6,107 nucleotides of DNA from Porphyromonadaceae bacterium UBA3327 (GTDB lineage: Bacteria > Bacteroidota > Bacteroidia > Bacteroidales > Muribaculaceae), in the NCBI GenBank assembly GCA_002361155.1, contig DERZ01000049.1:1-6107 (forward strand). The letters run 5' to 3'. Made by a program: the position numbers and the translations under genes. Position 1 is the first letter of the stretch, and every line of letters begins with the position of its first letter. Below, piece after piece: positions 6,041-6,107 of the stretch. The notes beneath the pieces are model-generated. The model made no database searches. It was not told where the DNA came from and saw only the letters and a program-made list of their open reading frames with translations.

Positions 6041-6107
6041 AAGGCGCCTGGACACGGCGCGCCAATGCCCGCAAGGGCTGCATACATAAAAACTTATAAA
6101 CCTAAAT
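6041..6107 (+). other. Leader region of a gene beginning past the window, with two small hairpins
   Basis: Downstream of the putative start site, GCGCC (6044-6048) pairs with GGCGC (6056-6060) around a 7-nt loop. GCCC (6067-6070) pairs with GGGC (6075-6078) around GCAA, a stable GNRA-type tetraloop. The last 25 nt are A/T-rich, as is usual immediately before a start codon in Bacteroidota. An ATG at 6065 opens a frame to the edge of the window, but it sits in the second hairpin and is probably not the true start. The pairing is visible; the leader role is inferred. Confidence 0.4.

Noticed and set aside
6065..6107. ATG at 6065 with a frame open to the window end, considered as the start of the next gene
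   Set aside because: It sits at the base of a GNRA-loop hairpin and is followed by AT-rich sequence more typical of a leader than of coding DNA; the true start is more likely just past 6107.

Overview
The window looks like chromosomal DNA from a member of the Bacteroidota, most likely the order Bacteroidales. This rests on a perfect TAnnTTTG-type -7 promoter box ahead of recJ, A-rich sequence rather than Shine-Dalgarno sites before the starts, and a RecQ with the long-insert, late-zinc-knuckle layout that I recall from this phylum. The fairly high GC content of the genes would fit a Muribaculaceae-like gut lineage, but that is a guess.

All recognisable genes are on the + strand. Region 1 (1-875) is an aquaporin Z gene closed by a textbook intrinsic terminator with a 14-bp perfect stem and 8 T's. 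Region 2 (about 854-5930) starts with a promoter whose -33 box lies inside that terminator. It reads through recJ (5'-3' single-strand exonuclease), recQ (3'-5' DNA helicase, TTG start overlapping the recJ stop by 4 nt) and a umuC-like Y-family DNA polymerase 42 nt further on, with no terminator between them. RecJ and RecQ are classic partners in the RecF gap-repair/resection pathway. A translesion polymerase next to them makes this look like a DNA-repair operon that processes stalled forks and gaps. No umuD-like partner is visible in the window.

Region 3 (5931-6107) is a 177-nt non-coding tail. It holds an inverted repeat, a good match to a sigma-54 (-24/-12) promoter, and a leader with two small GC hairpins that ends in A-rich sequence. 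It is probably the control region of a gene beginning just beyond the window.

I see no mobile element, CRISPR array, rRNA or tRNA. The genes are mostly ordinary housekeeping functions. The points worth a second look are the altered pore filter of the aquaporin, the umuC gene without umuD and its degraded clamp-binding site and C-terminal tail, a 10-bp tandem repeat that encodes a RecQ zinc ligand, and the sigma-54-like promoter at the right edge.
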